Below, piece by piece: positions 19,795-30,079 of a stretch of 64,000 bases of DNA. The first letter of the stretch is position 1. Each line of letters begins with the position of its first letter. This DNA comes from Serripes groenlandicus (Eukaryota > Mollusca > Bivalvia > Cardiida > Cardiidae). Under the pieces are notes generated by a model, which was given only the letters and a program-made list of their open reading frames with translations, made no database searches and was not told the origin of the DNA. A program made the position numbers and the translations under genes. The stretch covers positions 41,848,730-41,912,729 of the forward strand of contig JASEVX010000013.1 in NCBI GenBank assembly GCA_031761405.1. Direction: 5' to 3'.

Positions 19795-20010
19795 GAATAT
19801 TTGGTGTTTTACGCCGTTTTCAACAATTTGTCAGTGATATCACGGCGTTTCCTGGGTGGGTTAGTACTATCCATTTATCCTGACAGCAGGGAGTCAGTCG
19901 TAATGCTAATCCCACAATGTAAAGCGCCAATGAGAGCAGCCATTACTACCATGTTTAAAGTCTTTAGTATGACCCGGTCGTGGATCGTACCAACGACGCT
20001 CTGCCAGTAA
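19795..20010 (-). mobile_element. SINE-2 copy, reversed
   Basis: GTGTTTTACGCCGTTTTCAA and CACGGCGTTTCCTGGGTGG at the left, AATGAGAGCAGCCATTACTA in the body, and ATGACCCGGTCGTGGATCG (the B-box complement) at the right. The A-box end is mutated (CGACGCTCTGCCAGT). Confidence 0.75.
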
Positions 20011-20079
20011 AATGAAGAATCAGGTGAGCCAGAGCATCAGCATCATTCACTAGGATCCATCCTTGTCCGACCAACACAA

Positions 20080-20344
20080 ATGAGCCGTCCCGCAAGAAAA
20101 CCAACATTGTGGACTCTGCGTAAAGTATCGACCCGGATCAGCCTAAGCATGCCGCGCAGGCGAACCCCGGACGGACAATTTTCGCCTCCCGTACATTTTC
20201 TGTTTCAGGAATCATTACTCTATACCTCTATTCCCCTTAGACGGAAGGTGTCGGCCCGGATTAGCCTGCTCGGACTGCGCAGGCTGATCTGGGTCGATAC
20301 ATTACGCAGAGGCCATTATGTTGGTTTTCTCACGGAACGGCTCA
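20080..20344 (+). mobile_element. MITE-G copy, near full length
   Basis: TGAGCCGTCCCGCAAGAAAA to TTCTCACGGAACGGCTCA. Modules in order: GGACTCTGCGTAAAGTATCG, GCCTAAGCATGCCGCGCAGG, ATTTTCTGTTTCAGGAATCA, AGACGGAAGGTGTCGGCCC, GCGCAGGCTGATCTGGGTCG. Confidence 0.9.
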
Positions 20345-21084
20345 AACAAATATCCTTTCAGCTTCATAAAACGTGAGAAAGTTGCTTTGAGACATTCAAA
20401 CATTCGCAGAGGAAACAAAATGAGATCCAGAAATGACTAATCAAAGAACACCCGGTACATTAAAAGAGAAAACAGGTGTGTTCGCTTTATTGAATTTTAA
20501 TCCTCTTTGAAACCAAGCGTGTCGAAACCGCTCTCACTATTAAACTGGGGTAAACACGTGTCCGCTGCTGTGTCAGCTGAGAGTTCTATATATAGATATC
20601 AATATACAAAGTACCTTAGCCCCTTTGGGCTAGGCCAGGCGTCTGCATTAGGAATTTGATTTTTAACGAATTATGCTTTCTAAAATTCCGCGTTCCGTTA
20701 AACTACACATTTGCTGAAAAAAGTCCTAGTTTTTTTCCCGATATTGCATCACTTCGATATGTTATTTATTTTGACTGTTCGCAGTTACAATGCAATATGT
20801 AACGGCGATATATTCAGACTACCCTTTGGGCATGATGAATACATACGAAGATGAGAAAAGTTTACGATCGACGTCATACTAAGTACACACGATGTGTAGA
20901 AAATATGCACACGTAGCTACTTGAAGAACGGTAGAAGTATAGCCCTTTAAATTACACTCATATGAGCTGTTATTCAATGATACAAATGCGGCTGTTTTTT
21001 GGGTGAACAAATTCAGATGCTTTGCATCAACACAGGCATGACTACATTATAATTGATTCAAGACCTAGTTAATTCTGTATGAGC
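20345..21084. other. No gene seen
   Basis: Mixed-composition spacer. No frame over 60 codons, no recognised repeat and no splice-flanked conserved peptide that I can identify. Confidence 0.5.
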
Positions 21085-21316
21085 TTAATACCCCCACCCC
21101 CTTTCCCACATACGTCAAAAGCTGAAGACTTTGAAAACACCTTGGTAAAAATATGGAAAATTTATAAAGGGTTGTATTAATATCAAATAAAGCTGAAGAC
21201 ATTGTGGTAAATGGAGAAATTGCTCAGTATGAGCATTTTTTCCTTTTGCCACAATGTTTTAAACAGTCGTCTACTGTAGATGCATCAACATGCGTCTGCG
21301 GATGGGAAATGATTAA
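21085..21316 (-). mobile_element. MITE-P copy, reversed, TTAA both ends
   Basis: TTAATACCCCCACCCCC at the left and TGGGAAATGATTAA at the right. The central stem is GGAGAAATTGCTCAGTATGA with its complement. AGATGCATCAACATGCGTCT at the right shows reversed orientation. The left half carries extra ATGGAAAATTTATAAAGGG. Confidence 0.7.
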
Positions 21317-21360
21317 AGCGACGAACTAACACGGACATTTGGAATATTGCGATCAATGTA

Positions 21361-21540
21361 GACCTGGGTCCAATTCCACCAGCCTAACTTAGCGCTAAGT
21401 TTTACTTAAATACTTAAAAAGCATATTTCATCATTTTTGTTTCCCTAATAATTTGTAAAACATGAATGGTGGAATATTTAACTTGCTGACTATCAGTTCT
21501 TGTTGAGAAATGAAATATATTGGCATTTTTATTATGGAAA
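21361..21540 (+). repeat. Dispersed repeat, matches 3' flank of TRIM gene
   Basis: GGGTCCAATTCCACCAGCC, GCGCTAAGTTTTACTTAAAT and AACATGAATGGTGGAATATT. The reverse complement of 46877-47105 shows the same blocks in the same order, so this is an interspersed repeat of at least 180 bp. Confidence 0.7.
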
Positions 21541-21621
21541 CAAAATGTTTGTGTTCTCGTGGAATGACTCACATATGTCTTCTCTTTGTTTATTAACAAC
21601 ACCTTTGAACATACGTTTGTA

Positions 21622-21648
21622 TACCTTGTCCGGGGGGGGGGGGGGGGG
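21622..21648 (+). repeat. Poly-G tract
   Basis: G-run of about 18. Its length is unreliable in any assembly. It lies in the middle of otherwise unassigned sequence. Confidence 0.9.
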
Positions 21649-21773
21649 ATTTCACCTCCACCGACGAGCAGGGATCTTAACCCCACGGTCAGCATTTCGA
21701 CACTGTGGATTCCCGGGTCGGGTCGCAAATTCGATTTAAGTTTAACTCTCTCACTGCCGAATTTCCCATAGTC

Positions 21774-22044
21774 GACTCTTCAATGTTAACATTTGGAACA
21801 CTCCATTCTTCGTACAAAGTCGACTCTCCAATGTTTAAAAATTGGACCACTGCATTCTTCGTACAAAGTCGATTCTTCAATGTTTAAAATTGGACCACTG
21901 CATTCTTCGTACAAAGTCGACTCTTCAATGTTTAAAAATTGGACAACTGCATTCTTCGTACAAAGTCGACTCTTCAATGATTAAAATTAGACCACTCCAT
22001 TCTTCGTACAAAGTCGACTCTTCAATGTTTAAAATTGGACCACT
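21774..22044 (+). repeat. 48-bp minisatellite, about 5.5 copies
   Basis: Unit: GACTCTTCAATGTTTAAAAT followed by TGGACCACTGCATTCTTCGT then ACAAAGTC. Copies start near 21774, 21823, 21872, 21919, 21968 and 22016. Units vary by single-base indels in the A-run. Confidence 0.95.
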
Positions 22045-22049
22045 CTCGT

Positions 22050-22205
22050 TGTCCACTTCCTGGAGACTTAACCAGTACTCGCGCCGTTTGTGTCGACAAA
22101 TCCCACAAGGCGGATCCCGCTTATCAGGGGATTCGAACACGGGATTTTTGGAACAAGAGGACGTCGCTCTACCACGGCGCCATTGTCTTCCACGAGCGAG
22201 AGGAT
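22050..22205 (-). mobile_element. SINE-4 copy, reversed
   Basis: TCCTGGAGACTTAACCAGTA and CTCGCGCCGTTTGTGTCGAC at the left. The tRNA-like head at the right reads, on the - strand, CAATGGCGCCGTGGTAGAGC to GTTCGAATCCCCTGATAAGC. Same family as 19100. Confidence 0.75.
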
Positions 22206-22619
22206 GAGATCGCGTTTACGATTTTAATCGAAGAGTTCCGATTGAAGAGCGTCGTGAAATAATGCTGGCTTACGGATAGCCACGTGGCCTTTCGATAATT
22301 ACAGTAATCAAAGCGCTGAAGGCACTGAATTTGTTTGGGTACATAAAACTGTTCAAACATTTGCCTTTGCATAGATGTGTGATTTATAAACTATGCATTG
22401 TTTATAAATATTACAACTTCGGGTAAAAGAATAAATGACGCATCCGTTAAAATTAAATGCCATTTTAGTTGTCTATAAAAATAAATCATGGGACATACAT
22501 GTGAATATTATATTTAATTTCCAAGTTTCAAAAGACATGAAAAACAAATGGATAACCATTATGGCCCCGACTCACTCATCTAAGTATTTACCAATTTTAA
22601 AAATCACAATTGACCAAGG
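22206..22619. other. No gene seen
   Basis: AT-rich sequence. An 82-codon + frame at 22435 runs into the repeat at 22620 and has no recognisable domain. Confidence 0.5.
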
Positions 22620-23335
22620 GTTTTCTAAAATCTTACTCGAAAGCTTCCTGCTTAACAAGAGATTTTTCAAGTTTTCACTATAGCCATATAAGGCCAAATA
22701 GCCCTGCCCCCTGGCGGCCATGTTTTTCGACCAATCAACATGGCTTGGAGTAATCTGATAGATGGTCTCCCAATGAAAATTTTCTACAAAAAGAATTGAA
22801 AATTGGCCAAAATCTTTCGGAGGAGAAGATTTTTCAAGTTTTTACTATAGCTATATTAGGCAAAAAAGCCCCGACCGCTGGCGGCCATGTTTTTCGACCA
22901 ATCAACTTGGCTGGAAGGAATCTGATAGAGGGTCACCCTAGAAACATTTCTACAAAATTATTTGAAAATCGGCCTGACACTTTTGGAGGAGAAGATTTTT
23001 TTGAGTTTACACTATAGCCATATAAGGCAAAAAAGCCCCACTCCCTGGCGGCCAAGGAACACTTCTTTAAAATAATTTGAAAATCTGCCAACCAGTTTGG
23101 TAGAAGAAGAATTTTTAAAGTTTTTTTATTTTTGTTGCCATGGAAACCATAATTCTGCATAAATCACAAACATTTGAAGGAATTCTGGTGAGGTCAATGA
23201 GAGGATGCTTTCTGTGAAGTTTCATCCCAATTGACCCACTCGTTACTGAGGAGAAGATGTTGACGGACGACAGACGCCGGACAAAAGGAGATCACAATAA
23301 CTAACTTTTAGCACTTCGTGCTCAGGTGAGCTAAA
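22620..23335 (+). repeat. Dispersed bivalve-type repeat with internal tandem units
   Basis: Three degenerate units of about 165-175 bp. Each has CTATAGCCATATAAGGC, CTGGCGGCCATGTTTTTCGA (third unit shortened) and GGAGGAGAAGATTTTT. A single right part follows with GTTGCCATGGAAACCATAAT, TTGACGGACGACAGACGCC and GCACTTCGTGCTCAGGTGAG. I recall similar strings from bivalve genomes, probably part of a larger transposon family, but cannot name it. Confidence 0.7.
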
Positions 23336-23466
23336 AAAGAAACATCTATCCAAATGAAAGAGTAATTGAAATCATGTAGAAAATATTGTGGAAAAAGGCA
23401 GTACTAATATTTATATGAGCACTTTCAAAGAAACATGCTTCAGACTTCAGAGGCTTTTGAATTCAT

Positions 23467-23943
23467 TTGCATTATAAAAGGATTAAATGCTCCAGAGAAA
23501 ACCAATACCTGTGCCGTCCGAATTTTACTCTACAGTATACACCTAAGCTGGCCGCTGTTTCTTTTAAAGGGTGTTTAAGCTTGCCAAATCAATTAAGGAT
23601 GCGTGACCATACACTGTTAATTACCATTGTGTACGAGTGTCATTCCAAACAAATTATAAATGTAACCCCTTTTCCCAATAAACCTATCATATACATGTAT
23701 GTATTTGTAACTTGCCGGGATGTGTCGATACCGTCATGGTACACTGTGATATATGCACAAATTGGTTTCACAAATCTTGTGTTAATGCACCTGTGGATAT
23801 TTCGACAACAGATGCAGACTTTAATCGTAACTTTTGTTAATTATTTGGCTATTATAATGATAAGATATGTGATTAAATTGGCAACATTTAAGTTTTTTAC
23901 TTATAACAGCCTTCAAATACAAATTTGGTTTATACGACGGTAA
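23467..23943 (+). other. Unexplained 158-codon open frame
   Basis: Open from a TTG codon to TAA with no ATG at the start. It is rich in Ile, Tyr, Phe, Thr and Leu. The composition matches AT-rich non-coding sequence, I see no motif, no good acceptor or donor bounds it, and codon use shows no bias. It is listed because it is the longest non-repetitive open frame outside the two genes. Most likely chance or a decayed transposon frame. Confidence 0.15.
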
Positions 23944-24675
23944 AGAAAGGTTATGGGAATTAAGAAATTGTTTAAATAAGCAAATTTTCCTTTTCCTACA
24001 ATGTTTTCAATATATGTTGCTTTTTACTGTTTACACAGCAAGAAAAAAACATTTAACTTATTTGTTATAGATTAGTATTATAGTTGTATATATATATAAT
24101 TACTAGAAACAAATTAAGATTAAAAGTGTTGTATATATATATATACTTATTGTTTATTTGTTATTTAAATTGTTCTGCCCCTTCCAAGTACCCTACAGAA
24201 TAGAATGTTGCATGGATCATTTGCCTCGTAGTATGGCACATGGAAAACTGTTGAAAGTTACAAAGTAGAAAATGAAGAGGCCCAACAATAACTAGAACTC
24301 ATGACCCTTCAATCGATTGTAAAGGAGAGGATATAATTGAAGCAAAACCTATGGCTAGTTACTAGCAACCTATTCTATTTTTGCAATGTTTTCAAATTTC
24401 GTCCGCTGCAGATGCGTCAAAAGACATTTACTTGTCGGAAAATCAATCCATCAATTCTCTTTATTGATATCTATAGATATGATATAAAGAGGAAAGTCGT
24501 TAAAACACTTTACAAAGAGATTCCATTTCAGCATGATCTCGATTTTTGGTTTAATCTATATCACTGATAAAAGCAATCAAACACATTATATATTTACAAA
24601 GAAAACCCTGGATATGATCATATGTAACAAATTATACACATTTGCCCATCTTTAATTAAACATTTTTTACAACAA
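23944..24675. other. No gene seen; TATA-rich spacer
   Basis: Short TATATATA runs at about 24090 and 24138 and MITE-P scraps (CCTTTTCCTACAATGTTTTC at 23990; CGTCCGCTGCAGATGCGTC at 24401). Nothing else is recognisable. Confidence 0.5.
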
Positions 24676-24795
24676 ATCATAGCGTCCGCAGATTTGCTCT
24701 ATATTCTAATTGCGTCCGCATTTTCCCTCTATATTGCATTTGTCCGCATTTTCCCTCTATAATGTATTTGTCCGCAGATCGCGTCCGCACTTTAG
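24676..24795 (+). repeat. Short tandem repeat, GTCCGCATTTTCCCTCTAT
   Basis: Four or so imperfect units containing TTGCGTCCGCA or TTTGTCCGCA followed by TTTTCCCTCTATA. The period varies, about 27-40 bp. Confidence 0.75.
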
Positions 24796-25640
24796 ACCCT
24801 CCCCCCATACCGTTGTATTTATAAATAGAATTCGACGATCACGATTTCTCTGCAAATGTGTTACTCTCATTTTAAATGCATTTTATGACGCACATATTTG
24901 TTTTTTTTAATTCTTTATACTATATTTATATGGCCGACAAGGCACAAAGAAAATATTTTCAATTCTGTTTTTATCTACATTTTCAATGCGTGATTGAAAA
25001 TTCAAATACCGTATCTGGAGCTTAAATCGGAAATAGTTCTCCCTGTAGCAGTTCACTCATTGAGATTTATAAATCTCTCCGCGTTCATGTTTTAAAATAC
25101 AATGTTTCATTTTATTTCGTAATTCTCTTTGAATATAAGAACCACATAAGAAAACAAAGACGATATAAATATATCATTATTTCAAAAATCGTGATACATT
25201 TGAAAAGTAAGATCAAGTATTGAGTACTACTTTCACGAGTATGAAATTTAGGAACTTTTCCATAAGACGTATGGCTTCAGAATTGCAGCTACTAAATTTG
25301 TTTGTTCCAAACAAATAAAAACCGCGATGACCCATATCTCAAAACAGGTTTTCGTGCCAGACACGAGTTTTTCAATAAATTTTAAATTATTTAAAACAGC
25401 GGTCTGTTTTATTCTCATAAGAAAAAAACACATCCACACCCAAACATGTTGTGTCTAACTAATTGGACAAGGAAGTGAAAAGAATTTACAGAATTAGATT
25501 TAATTTAATCAAATGAAACTTGTTCGGGATTTATGGTGGATTACATGAGCCCGATACAGGATGTGTGTCCAACAAGAAAAGGTTTTATAAAGATTGAATA
25601 CTATTTCATTGTTTAGTTGTTATTGTTTCTATCTCGACTA
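24796..25640. other. No gene seen; AT-rich
   Basis: I see no domain-like frame and no repeat family that I recognise. One 63-codon - frame at 25439-25248 is unconvincing. Confidence 0.5.
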
Positions 25641-25649
25641 TTCGAAGAA

Positions 25650-26160
25650 TTAAAGAGGCTATTGCACTCGGCCCGGCGTCGGCGTCGGCGTCGGCTTCGG
25701 CGTCTGCGTTTGGCAAAGGTTTTTTACAAAGACTAATATCTTTAATACCATCAAACATATTTACTTCAAACTTGGTGTACTTGTTTCTAATGACAATATA
25801 GACATATGCAGCAAGTTGCATAACTCTGTCAACCATATGTGTAGAGTCATGCCCCCGTTTGTACTTAGATTTTGTCCTGAGATCAAAAGTTTCATCAACT
25901 TTTCAATTGTTTTGTTTATGACAACAGGGTTGTGATGCAACAGAAATCTTTGCGCCAAGGTCACATTTGACGAAGTTATGCACCTTTTTGTGCTTAGATT
26001 TTGTCATGATAACTTTAAAATCAGCAATAATTTTGCCATTTCTTAATATTTCTTCTTCAAAATTTCAAACTATATTGTTTGTGACAACATGGTCATTATG
26101 TACACCCTCAACCTGTTACCCAAGGTCATATACTGAAGTCCCATAAGTATTTGAAATTAA
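25650..26160 (-). repeat. Dispersed repeat with GTCGGC hexamer block
   Basis: CGTCGGCGTCGGCGTCGGC-type block at 25676-25710, then TTGGTGTACTTGTTTCTAAT, GCAAGTTGCATAACTCTGTC and AGAGTCATGCCCCCGTTTGT. The latter half (TGTGCTTAGATTTTGTC, GTTTGTGACAACATGGTC) repeats the motif order of the first half at about 120-bp intervals. I recall similar non-coding repeats from bivalves. The NADAEADADADAG peptide on the - strand is an artefact of the hexamer. Confidence 0.6.
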
Positions 26161-26215
26161 AGGTTGAATTGTTTATTTACATTGAAATAGAAAAGGAATT
26201 TAATATAGATAAGAC

Positions 26216-26502
26216 TGATTGATTGATTAGCGTTTAACGCCGTTTTCAAAAATTGTTCAGTCATATCACGGCGACCAGTTCACCTACTCATGCGTTTCCT
26301 GGTTTTCCTACACTAGTACAGCACACAACATACTTTCCAAGCAACTGTCTGCTTTTCCACATAGACTGTTAAACAGCCCATTGGTGAAAGACGAATGACG
26401 CATGTCACAGTGACGTTTGTCAAACGTTGGAATAAATGTTTGCCGAGCTGGGATTCGAACTCACAGCTCGCGTCGCTAACGATTGAGGTACCGGGATCGG
26501 CT
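26216..26502 (-). mobile_element. SINE-1 copy, full length, reversed
   Basis: TTGATTGATTAGCG tail, TTTAACGCCGTTTTCAAAAA, CATATCACGGCGACCAGTTC, CTTTCCAAGCAACTGTCTGC, GAAAGACGAATGACGCATGT, then the head GGGATTCGAACTCACAGCTC. The ORF crossing it is a shadow. Confidence 0.85.
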
Positions 26503-26604
26503 ATATATAGATAAGACATTTTAATTGCTAACCTTTTATATGTACATGTATACGCACAAAAACCAGCATACGAAAGCAGGTATACTTGTGTTTGTTTCAT
26601 TAGT

Positions 26605-26700
26605 TCGTTTTACGCCGTGTTTCAACATTATTTCGGTTTTTTCTCACAGACCGAACACTCATTCACGATCCCTAGGAAAACGAACCAGTACTAGGAAATG
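26605..26700 (-). mobile_element. SINE-3 3' fragment, reversed
   Basis: TTCGTTTTACGCCGTGTTTC, CACTCATTCACGATCCCTAG and ACGAACCAGTACTAGG, then a break into a MITE-P fragment at 26700-26790 (ATGAGAAATTCCTCATTTTG, GCGAGACCGGGTTAA). Confidence 0.65.
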
Positions 26701-26825
26701 AGAAATTCCTCATTTTGCTACAATGTTTTCAAAAAGTCGTTTGCTTCAGATGCGTCAAAACTGCGGCGGCATGCGAGACCGGGTTAAAGAGAGTTGAAAT
26801 CATGGTGAATTAGCGAATTTTTCTT

Positions 26826-27090
26826 TAGCCTCGGTTGTGTAGTGGTAGAGCGTCCTTATCGAGTGCGGGGGGTCGCGGGTTCGATCCCCAGTCGGGTCAC
26901 ACCAAATACTTTAAATATGGTGGTAATGGGTGCCCTCCTTGGCGATCAGCTATACATGCGGGGGTAATCATTACGACTGACTGGCTGGTGTCAGGATACA
27001 TGGACAAGTACAGTGTAGTATTGGTAAATTACCCAGGAAACGCCGTGATTTCACTAAGAAATTATCGAAAGCGGCTTAAAACACCAAAAA
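26826..27090 (+). mobile_element. SINE-2 copy, full length
   Basis: Head GCCTCGGTTGTGTAGTGGTA then GGTTCGATCCCCAGTCGGG (A- and B-box). Body TAATGGGTGCCCTCCTTGGC and ACGACTGACTGGCTGGTGTC. Tail GGAAACGCCGTGATTTCACT and AAGCGGCTTAAAACACC. This is the reference copy for the family here. Confidence 0.85.
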
Positions 27091-27392
27091 AACTTTTACT
27101 ACCTGATAATTTAAAAGTCTGCCACCATGTTTGACTGTAGACAAGTCTTAAAGCACAGCATAGAGAGTTTATAGGTTAACCTATAGGATCTACAGCCGGA
27201 ATACGAAATCAGGAATAATTCTATTTGAACAAAGGAAGTAACATCCCCACGAGAGTTCGCCAGGAATCGCGAGACATTACGGCGTTCTGACGCTAAGAGA
27301 GAATTTTTCATATCCAATTAATGATTCGCTTGCTACATTGAATATAAATGCATGGAGCCACGCTAAAATGGGTCGTGCTGCAGTCACAATGG

Positions 27393-27617
27393 TTTAACCC
27401 TTTCCCCAAAAAATGCAGACGCCTTCAGCCCTCAATTCAGAAGACGACTTTTGAAAAAAATAATTAACCCCTTCCCAAATGCAGACGCATTCAACCGCCA
27501 CTTCAGCAGACTGCTTTTGAGACACAAGGGGAAATTGATCATCATAACAATTCCATGTTTTTGCCTTGATGGTAATCAGTCGTCTGCTGCAGATTTGGTG
27601 TATATGGGAAAGGGTGA
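27393..27617 (+). mobile_element. MITE-P, truncated copy abutting a second copy
   Basis: The first left end TTAACCCTTTCCCCAAAAA at 27393 is cut off at 27467, where a second left end TTAACCCCTTCCCAAATGC begins (TTAA 27464-27467). The second copy runs to TATGGGAAAGGGTGA at 27617. The pattern suggests insertion of one MITE into the TTAA of another. Confidence 0.75.
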
Positions 27618-27769
27618 ACAACTGTATGGGTCCGTTCATAGAGAACAACGTATGCGTTAAGCGATTGCGAACAGTCTGATTAAGTTCTACACTGTTTTAC
27701 ATTTTAATTACACTTTCTTGCTCCATTATGATATAGATGTGAAGCCAGGACTTTGACACCCATAGCATA

Positions 27770-27850
27770 GCACCCCCCCCCCCCCCGCACCCCAAGACTA
27801 CACCCTACACCCCCCCCCCCCCAAGAAATATCCCACCACCCACCCCCCAG
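27770..27850 (+). repeat. Poly-C low-complexity tract
   Basis: Two C-runs separated by GCACCCCAAGACTACACCC. It contributes a spurious Gly-rich - strand frame. Confidence 0.9.
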
Positions 27851-28039
27851 CCGTTTAAACAAATTTGTCGTCAGCGGAGACAACACTCACGTGTCTTTAT
27901 CAACTACGCATTTTAACACTCACTTTCTTGTGACGTTGTACATATAAGAGACATACCGTACTTTAGATGTAGAGATATTCTAAAGAATATAAAATATATA
28001 GGGAAGGACTTTCACCTTATAACCTCCCCGATGCTTTAA

Positions 28040-28226
28040 TTAACCCTTTCCCTCATATAGACGCTTTCTGACGCCTCTGCAGCAGACGGCTTTTTGAAAA
28101 CATAGTGACAAAAGAAGAAATTGCACAAAACGTGCAATTTCTCCTTTTGCCACAATGTTTTCCACTTTTTGTCAAAGGTTATCCATTCAATTATGGAGAT
28201 TTTTTATGTATGAGGGAAAGGGTTAA
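28040..28226 (+). mobile_element. MITE-P inserted in the satellite, TTAA duplicated
   Basis: TTAA at 28040-28043 and 28223-28226, and CCCTTTCCCTCATATAG at the left. A deletion removes GACAAAATACGTTCAAAGTC and the CTGCTGCAG block near the right end. The central hairpin is the TTGCACAAAACGTGCAA variant, as at 17961. Confidence 0.9.
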
Positions 28227-28508
28227 ACAAATCCTTTCTTCAGCGGAGACAAACATTCGTGTGTTTGTATCAACTACGCATTTAACACTCACTTTCTGAT
28301 GACGTTATCAGGTAAGAGACATACCGTACTATAAATGTAGAAATATTCTTAAGTAGACATGGCTGGATTTTCACCCTCATGGCCAAGTCGACCCACCAAA
28401 ACTCCCTATTCTTCAGCGGAGACAATAGTTGCGTCCTCACAGACAACGCATACACATATTACTCACTTTACGGTGCAGTTGTTCATATAAGAGACATAAT
28501 ACAAGAAA

Positions 28509-28726
28509 CCGCTGAAGACGGTAAGGCCGGATTGTCGGCAATTTGGCCTTGAAAATCGACAAACCAAGGTCAAGGTCAAAGTAACCATAGAAATCAATAG
28601 AACTTGTTACTGGTTACCTTCAGGCACAGTTTCAGACAGACAGACAGAACGACGGACAGACGGACAGACGGACATCGCCAATATATAGACCGGAATTGCT
28701 AGAGTAATCCGGCCAATAAAATAGAT
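28509..28726 (+). mobile_element. Unclassified insert in satellite, GGACAGAC repeats
   Basis: Interrupts the satellite unit between GAGACATAATA and TAAAATAGATG. It contains AAGGTCAAGGTCAAAGTAAC and a run of CAGACAGACAGA then GGACAGACGGACAGACGGA, and ends CTAGAGTAATCCGGCC. The left GGCCGGATTGTCGG and right GAATTGCTAGAGTAATCCGGCC suggest short inverted ends. I recall similar non-coding repeats with GACGGACAGACGGAC tails in molluscs. Confidence 0.6.
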
Positions 28727-29360
28727 GTAGAAATATTCTTAAGAAGACAGGGATGGACTTTCATCCCCATGATAGCCTAGTCCCAAAAACTACCTCTTAT
28801 TTAGTATCTCATCTTCAGCGGAGACAATAGTTGCGTCCTCACAGACAACGCTTACAGATAACACTCACTTTCTTGTGCAGTTGTTCATATAAGAGACATA
28901 ATATAAAATAGATGTAGAAATATTCTTAAGAAGACAGGGTGGACTTTCACCCCCATGATAGCCTAGTCCCAAAACAACATTTTATTTAGTATCCCTTCTT
29001 CAGCGGAGACAATAGTTGCGTCCTCACAGACAACGCTTACAGATAACACTCACTTTCTGGTGCAGTTATTCATATAAGAGACATAATATAAAATAGATGT
29101 AGAAATATTCTTAAGAAGACAGGGTGGACTTTCACCCCCATGATAGCCTAGTCCCAAAACTACATCTTATTTAGTATCCCTTCTTCAGCGGAGACAATAG
29201 TTGCGTCCTCACAGCCAACGCTTACAAATAACACTCACTTTCTGGTGCAGTTGTTCATATAAGAGACATAATATAAAATAGATGTAGAAATATTCCTAAG
29301 AAGCCTGTGACGTTCGACTGTTTTTTGTGAGGTCTTCCAGACGTGAATAAGTCACTACCC

Positions 29361-29540
29361 TTAACCCCTTTTTACCATATACATTTCTGACTTTTCTGTC
29401 TTTAAAAAACCTTGTAGCATAAGGAATTTCTCCTTTTGCCCACAATGTTTTCAACTCTTTTCAATAATTGTAATTTCTTAAATAGAAATCATAGCATTTT
29501 ATAGTCGTCTGCAGATTTATTGTATGAGGGAAAGGGTTAA
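29361..29540 (+). mobile_element. MITE-P train, copy 1
   Basis: TTAACCCCTTTTTACCATAT to TGAGGGAAAGGGTTAA. It lacks most of the left half of the central stem, retaining GGAATTTCTCCTTTTGCCC. The right TTAA (29537-29540) is shared with copy 2. Confidence 0.8.
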
Positions 29541-29771
29541 GCCTTTCCCATTTACAGTCGATTTCTGACCTTTCTGTCTTTTGAAAACAGTGTGGCATTG
29601 TGGCATAAGGACAAATCGCTCATGATTTAGAAATTTCTCCTTTTTGCCACAATGCTTTCAACTCTTTTCAATAATTGTACTTTCATATATATAAATCTTC
29701 CATAGTAGTGCCTAGATGTTTTTATAATCGTCTGCTGCAGATGTGATGTAAGTGAGAAATGGGGGATTTAA
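29537..29771 (+). mobile_element. MITE-P train, copy 2
   Basis: TTAAGCCTTTCCCATTTACA to GAGAAATGGGGGATTTAA. Includes a local duplication TGTGGCATTGTGGCATAAGG. The right TTAA is shared with copy 3. More related to copy 1 (TTTCTGACCTTTCTGTCTTT) than to copy 3. Confidence 0.8.
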
Positions 29772-29997
29772 CCCTTTCCTTCATATTAACGCTTTCTTAC
29801 GCCTCTGCAGTAGACGGCTTTTTGAAAACATAGTGACAAAAGTAGAAATTGCTCAAAACGAGCAATTTCTTCTTTTACCACAATGTTTTCCACATTCAGT
29901 CATAGGTTATTCATTCAAATATAGAGATCTTCTATTTTTTGACAAAATATGTTCAAAGTCGTCTGCTGCAGAATTGTCGTATGAGGGAAAGGGTTAA
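29768..29997 (+). mobile_element. MITE-P train, copy 3 (young subgroup)
   Basis: TTAACCCTTTCCTTCATATT to TGAGGGAAAGGGTTAA at 29994-29997. The central stem AAATTGCTCAAAACGAGCAA is intact. Belongs to the subgroup of 14659, 16103 and 17961, so it inserted at the pre-existing TTAA of copy 2. Confidence 0.9.
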
Positions 29998-30079
29998 AGT
30001 CGGTGATTCCTCCGCTGACGTGTTACATGTCGAAGTTACATAAGCCGTAACCCCCACCTGTGGAGCGAGTGTATTTATT

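Larger units (their letters stand above)
27868..29305 (+). repeat. About 186-bp satellite, seven units, with two insertions
   Basis: Units start at CAGCGGAGACAA near 27873, 28241, 28414, 28815, 29001 and 29186. Each carries CACTCACTTTCT, ATAAGAGACATA, GATGTAGAAATATTCT and GGACTTTCACC. Spacing is 185-186 bp in the last units. The longer gaps are explained by a MITE-P (28040) and an unrelated insert (28509). Confidence 0.9.

Noticed and set aside
25606..25836. Asp/Ala repeat peptide ORF on the - strand
   Set aside because: It arises from a GTCGGC hexamer block within a dispersed non-coding repeat.
27868..29305. CRISPR-like array of regularly spaced repeats
   Set aside because: The units are contiguous, about 186 bp long, with no short repeat and unique spacer pattern, and the sequence is eukaryotic.
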